A program made the position numbers and the translations under genes. A model generated the notes under the pieces. It searched no databases. It was not told where the DNA came from and was given only the letters and a program-made list of their open reading frames with translations. Positions 6,018 to 6,355 of a stretch of 6,355 bases of DNA are shown piece by piece (position 1 is the first letter of the stretch; each line of letters starts with the position of its first letter). This DNA is from JBDSEG01 sp039920165 (GTDB lineage: Bacteria > Pseudomonadota > Gammaproteobacteria > Burkholderiales > Burkholderiaceae_C). The stretch spans positions 1-6,355 of the forward strand of contig JBDSEG010000232.1 in the NCBI GenBank assembly GCA_039920165.1. The letters run 5' to 3'.

Positions 6018-6089
6018 CATTGGCTTCGTGCGGCGCATGTAGCTCTCAGGCGGTTTACCGGACTAACCCCGAAATCGAAAAGCAAGTGC

Positions 6090-6119
6090 TTGACACGGAC
6101 AAAGAGAGCGAGCGAGAAT
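6090..6119 (+). promoter_or_regulatory. Probable rRNA operon promoter: TTGACA-18 bp-GAGAAT
   Basis: A perfect -35 TTGACA (6090-6095) lies 18 bp before GAGAAT (6114-6119, 4 of 6 to TATAAT). An A-rich stretch upstream (about 6071-6086) could act as an UP element for the polymerase alpha subunit. A CAAG-TG-CTTG inverted repeat (6083-6092) runs into the -35. After the -10 comes CGCTCT, a fairly GC-rich discriminator as in stringently controlled promoters. Transcription would start near 6126, some 177 bases before mature 16S. The -10 and the 18-bp spacing are not ideal. Confidence 0.55.
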
Positions 6120-6128
6120 CGCTCTCTT
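6102..6128. repeat. Perfect 10-bp inverted repeat across the rRNA promoter
   Basis: The arms AAGAGAGCGA (6102-6111) and TCGCTCTCTT (6119-6128) are exact reverse complements separated by 7 bp (GCGAGAA) that carries most of the -10 hexamer. In a transcript coming from ptsI or an upstream promoter it would form a strong hairpin. The tail after it (CGCTGC) is not U-rich, so it is a poor intrinsic terminator. It could instead be a protein-binding site over the promoter. Confidence 0.6.
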
Positions 6129-6154
6129 CGCTGCAAACGGAAACGAAAGCAGCG
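6129..6154 (+). promoter_or_regulatory. boxB-like hairpin in the rRNA leader
   Basis: CGCTGC (6129-6134) pairs perfectly with GCAGCG (6149-6154) around a 14-base A-rich loop, directly before boxA. In E. coli rrn leaders a boxB hairpin sits in the same place, just upstream of boxA. The position supports the call; the sequence itself is not diagnostic. Confidence 0.5.
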
Positions 6155-6166
6155 GCTCTTTAAAAA
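6155..6166 (+). promoter_or_regulatory. boxA antitermination site of the rRNA leader
   Basis: GCTCTTTAAAAA closely matches the rrn boxA core GCTCTTTAACA. In the nascent RNA it binds NusB with ribosomal protein S10 (NusE), which makes RNA polymerase resist Rho-dependent termination through the untranslated rRNA operon. It is followed by CAGCCGATAAGTGTGGGCG (6171-6189), a stretch that I recall as conserved in betaproteobacterial 16S leaders. Confidence 0.78.
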
Positions 6167-6181
6167 CTTACAGCCGATAAG

Positions 6182-6259
6182 TGTGGGCGTTTAAAAACGA
6201 GTGCCACGATTTTGCGAGCAATCGCAAAATCAAGGTCTCATGGACCTTAAACGCTCATA
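6182..6259 (+). other. Structured 16S rRNA leader domain: long-range stem enclosing two abutting hairpins
   Basis: The outer stem pairs 6182-6192 with 6249-6259: 11 pairs, of which two are G-U. Inside it, GATTTTGCGA (6208-6217) pairs perfectly with TCGCAAAATC (6222-6231) around a GCAA tetraloop, a very stable GNRA type. AAGGTC (6232-6237) then pairs with GACCTT (6243-6248) around TCATG. The helices abut without a free base at 6231/6232 and 6248/6249, and only 6193-6207 is left single-stranded at the junction. Such a fold probably guides maturation of the 5' side of 16S rRNA. The pairing is read directly from sequence; the fold itself is inferred. Confidence 0.6.
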
Positions 6260-6276
6260 GAAGTGAAGTTCACTTC
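6260..6276 (+). other. Hairpin between leader domain and 16S 5' end
   Basis: GAAGTGAA (6260-6267) and TTCACTTC (6269-6276) are perfect reverse complements around a single G, giving a 7-pair hairpin with a three-base loop in RNA. It begins on the base after the outer stem of the preceding leader domain, so the two may stack. The remaining leader, 6277-6302, is AT-rich and probably unpaired locally, or pairs with sequence after the 16S gene for RNase III cleavage; that sequence is outside the window. Confidence 0.55.
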
Positions 6277-6302
6277 AATTCTTTGAGTAAATTATCAAGA
6301 TC

Positions 6303-6355
6303 GAACTGAAGAGTTTGATCCTGGCTCAGATTGAACGCTGGCGGCATGCCTTACA
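6303..6355 (+). rRNA. rrs: 16S ribosomal RNA, 5' end (partial, cut by the window edge)
   Basis: The universal 5' sequence GAGTTTGATCCTGGCTCAG starts at 6311, followed by ATTGAACGCTGGCGGCATG. Alignment with the E. coli 5' end (AAATTGAAGAG) puts the first mature base at about 6303. GGCGGCATGCCTTACA is the form common in Betaproteobacteria, especially Burkholderiales. Only 53 bases are present, too few to name a genus. The gene is in the same direction as the PTS genes upstream. Confidence 0.97.

Noticed and set aside
6034..6070. A tRNA-like stretch: GCATGTAGCTCTCAGGCGGT resembles an acceptor/D-arm.
   Set aside because: No anticodon arm and no T-arm (GGTTCRA) follow within tRNA distance and the ends do not pair. 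At best a tRNA relic, more likely chance.
6102..6135. The 10-bp inverted repeat as an intrinsic terminator for ptsI.
   Set aside because: No U-run follows the hairpin; the next bases are CGCTGC. It also coincides with promoter elements for the rRNA operon.
1..6355. Insertion sequences, CRISPR repeats, attachment sites or other mobile elements.
   Set aside because: No transposase frame, no direct repeats in array form, and no paired terminal inverted repeats flanking a gene were seen.

Overview
The window reads as chromosomal DNA of a GC-rich betaproteobacterium, most likely of the order Burkholderiales. Two things point there. The last 53 bases are the 5' end of a 16S rRNA gene carrying the GGCGGCATGCCTTACA signature common in that class. 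Just upstream lies a gene set typical of these bacteria: a mannose-family PTS IIA protein, HPr and enzyme I, with no sugar permease. The genus cannot be fixed from this.

Layout. Positions 1-296 hold no confident gene; a minus-strand reading frame may leave the window at the left edge. Positions 297-1568 (minus) encode a CaiB/BaiF-family CoA transferase. Only 36 bp separate its start from a divergent gene for a small secreted protein, probably a lipoprotein, of unknown function (1605-2144). A 12-helix MFS transporter follows (2183-3409). Next comes the PTS block: EIIA-Man-like protein (3431-3877), HPr (3849-4118, overlapping the IIA gene by 29 bp) and enzyme I (4169-6016). Immediately after enzyme I lies a ribosomal RNA promoter and leader (about 6009-6302) with boxB/boxA-like antitermination signals and several abutting hairpins, and then the 16S rRNA gene (from about 6303).

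How the genes work together. Enzyme I takes phosphate from PEP onto His203, passes it to His15 of HPr, and HPr can pass it to His9 of the IIA protein. No EIIB or EIIC is present here, so the relay is more likely regulatory than a sugar importer. HPr also keeps Ser46, the target of HPr kinase. The CoA transferase, the putative lipoprotein and the transporter have no visible functional link to the PTS.

The most interesting signal is in the start regions. Four genes that begin probable transcription units (CoA transferase, putative lipoprotein gene, IIA gene, ptsI) each have a -10-like hexamer ending 5-8 bases before the ATG and no Shine-Dalgarno sequence, as expected for leaderless mRNAs. The two internal genes (MFS, ptsH) lack that hexamer. 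Other points of note are the ptsI stop codon inside a -10-like element, a perfect 10-bp inverted repeat across the rRNA promoter, and a compact rRNA-leader fold. No mobile element, CRISPR array or clearly new multi-gene system was seen.
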